This document shows, piece after piece, positions 63,147 to 64,000 of a stretch of DNA of 64,000 nucleotides. The translations under genes were made by a program, and so were the position numbers. The stretch covers positions 20,702,501-20,766,500 of the forward strand of contig CP141146.1 in NCBI GenBank assembly GCA_035235625.1, in the 5' to 3' direction. Positions within the stretch are counted from its first letter, which is position 1; each line of letters begins with the position of its first letter. The stretch comes from Saururus chinensis (lineage: Eukaryota > Streptophyta > Magnoliopsida > Piperales > Saururaceae). The notes below the pieces were generated by a model. The model ran no database searches. It was given only the letters and a program-made list of their open reading frames with translations, and had not been told where the DNA came from.

Positions 63147-63628
63147 AATACGGAATATTGGCTTCTTCGACAAGGTAATATGGAAAAATCTCTTTTGTGA
63201 ATACATTGTAAGCTTCACCATAAATCAAGGATCACTTCTGGAGGTGGAAGCAGTCATGTGGTTAAAATATGTATTTTTCTCGTTTAGGGGCCTAAGTACT
63301 TCCATCTCATACATTTTTAAGGACTGTACATCGACTATGAACTTTATTATATTAATTGTGGCGTGTGATGATGGGAACCCCTTGCCGAATACAGAATATT
63401 GGCTTCTTCAACCAGGTAATATGGAAAAATCTCTTTTGTGAATACATTGTAACCTTCACCATAAATCAAGGATCACTTCTGGAGGTGGAAGCAGTCATGT
63501 GGTTAGAATATGTATTTTTCTCGTTTAGGGGCCTAAGTACTTCCATCTCGTACATTTTTTAAGGATTGTACATCAACTGTGGACTTTATTATATTAATTG
63601 TGGCGTGTGATGATGGGAACCCCTTGCA
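63147..63628. repeat. 241-bp local tandem duplication at the right MULE end (B)
   Basis: gaatattggcttcttc starts at 63153 and again at 63394. Both 241-bp units contain aaggatcacttctggaggtg and gatgatgggaaccccttgc. Copy A has a single unit (about 32673-32915). Confidence 0.93.
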
Positions 63629-64000
63629 GAATCTCGAAAGCCCATTAACAAAATTGACGAAAAGGCCCTTATCAATTTTGTTTATTCAATTTTTATGGTT
63701 TGATAATTATTTACACTTATCTTGTTATTGTCCATAGCCCCCTTTCTATTGGGCTTTTATATGAGATGGTGATATGCACAAATTAAGTTCACACATCCGT
63801 TGGAATGACTTAGAAGTGGACAAAGCATTCTAAGTCAATTTGAATATGTGAATCATACAAAATGCTACTATAGGGTGTAGAGATTCACATAAATAATCAT
63901 TGTGTTGTCACCAAAATTTTAATTATGTGACAATTATTATCATCCGGCCCCACAAAGAGGTGGTAGCTTTAGTTACATGATTAGGATAGGGCGGAGGGTT

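Larger units (their letters stand above)
54698..63200. mobile_element. Decayed MULE carrying DUF1985/Ulp1, copy B
   Basis: Counterpart of 21430-32730 without the S2 insertion and with the Ulp1 core retained. The left TIR remnant is at 54698-54758 and the right at about 63126-63200. The transposase pseudogene (+) is at 55033-58180 and the DUF1985-Ulp1 pseudogene (-) at about 59940-62640. The outermost ends are unresolved. Confidence 0.72.

Overview
The window looks like nuclear DNA of a flowering plant. It is AT-rich, has GT/AG introns, and is dense in plant-type transposable elements: an Athila-like Ty3/gypsy element, long solo LTRs, copia remnants, a Mutator-like element (MULE) with a DUF1985/Ulp1 gene, and hAT and foldback MITEs. 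The species cannot be read from the sequence.

The host genes are two tandem copies of one 10-exon gene for an alcohol-forming fatty acyl-CoA reductase (FAR) on the + strand: FAR-A (1505-5524) and FAR-B (44462-48424). Both appear intact at 488 codons. They have identical exon lengths, consensus splice sites, a TGxxGxxA nucleotide-binding motif and a YxxxK catalytic motif. They differ at about 30 coding bases (14 residues). Each copy lies in a large tandem segmental duplication: copy A is 1-33286 and copy B is 42953 to the window edge, which corresponds to about 33286 in A. The copies are offset by about 42.95 kb.

After duplication the copies diverged structurally. Copy A gained (i) a 7,020-bp Athila-like gag-protease-only LTR element (5793-12812) whose LTRs differ at one base, (ii) a 4.55-kb single-LTR element only 8 bp further on (12821-17373), and (iii) a related 4.64-kb single-LTR element (26525-31160). 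Each has a 5-bp target-site duplication and an empty site in copy B. Copy A also lacks about 1.75 kb, 2.0 kb and 0.4 kb that are present in B. Copy B has a longer TA microsatellite and a 241-bp local tandem duplication.

Downstream of each FAR lies an older array of roughly 2.2-kb tandem units, then a decayed MULE (about 21.4-32.7 kb in A, 54.7-63.2 kb in B). It has a + strand transposase pseudogene lacking its catalytic core and a - strand DUF1985-Ulp1 (C48) pseudogene, the arrangement described for Kaonashi/KI-MULEs. Its intron-like spacers, in both genes, are filled with a degenerate palindromic repeat related to CGTGTTATCGATAACACG. This is the most unusual signal in the window.

The single-copy spacer 33.3-42.9 kb is a graveyard of gypsy and copia fragments, with a nested hAT MITE (38898-39401) and a tRNA-like (SINE-like) repeat pair near 42.2-42.4 kb. 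I recognise no other host gene.
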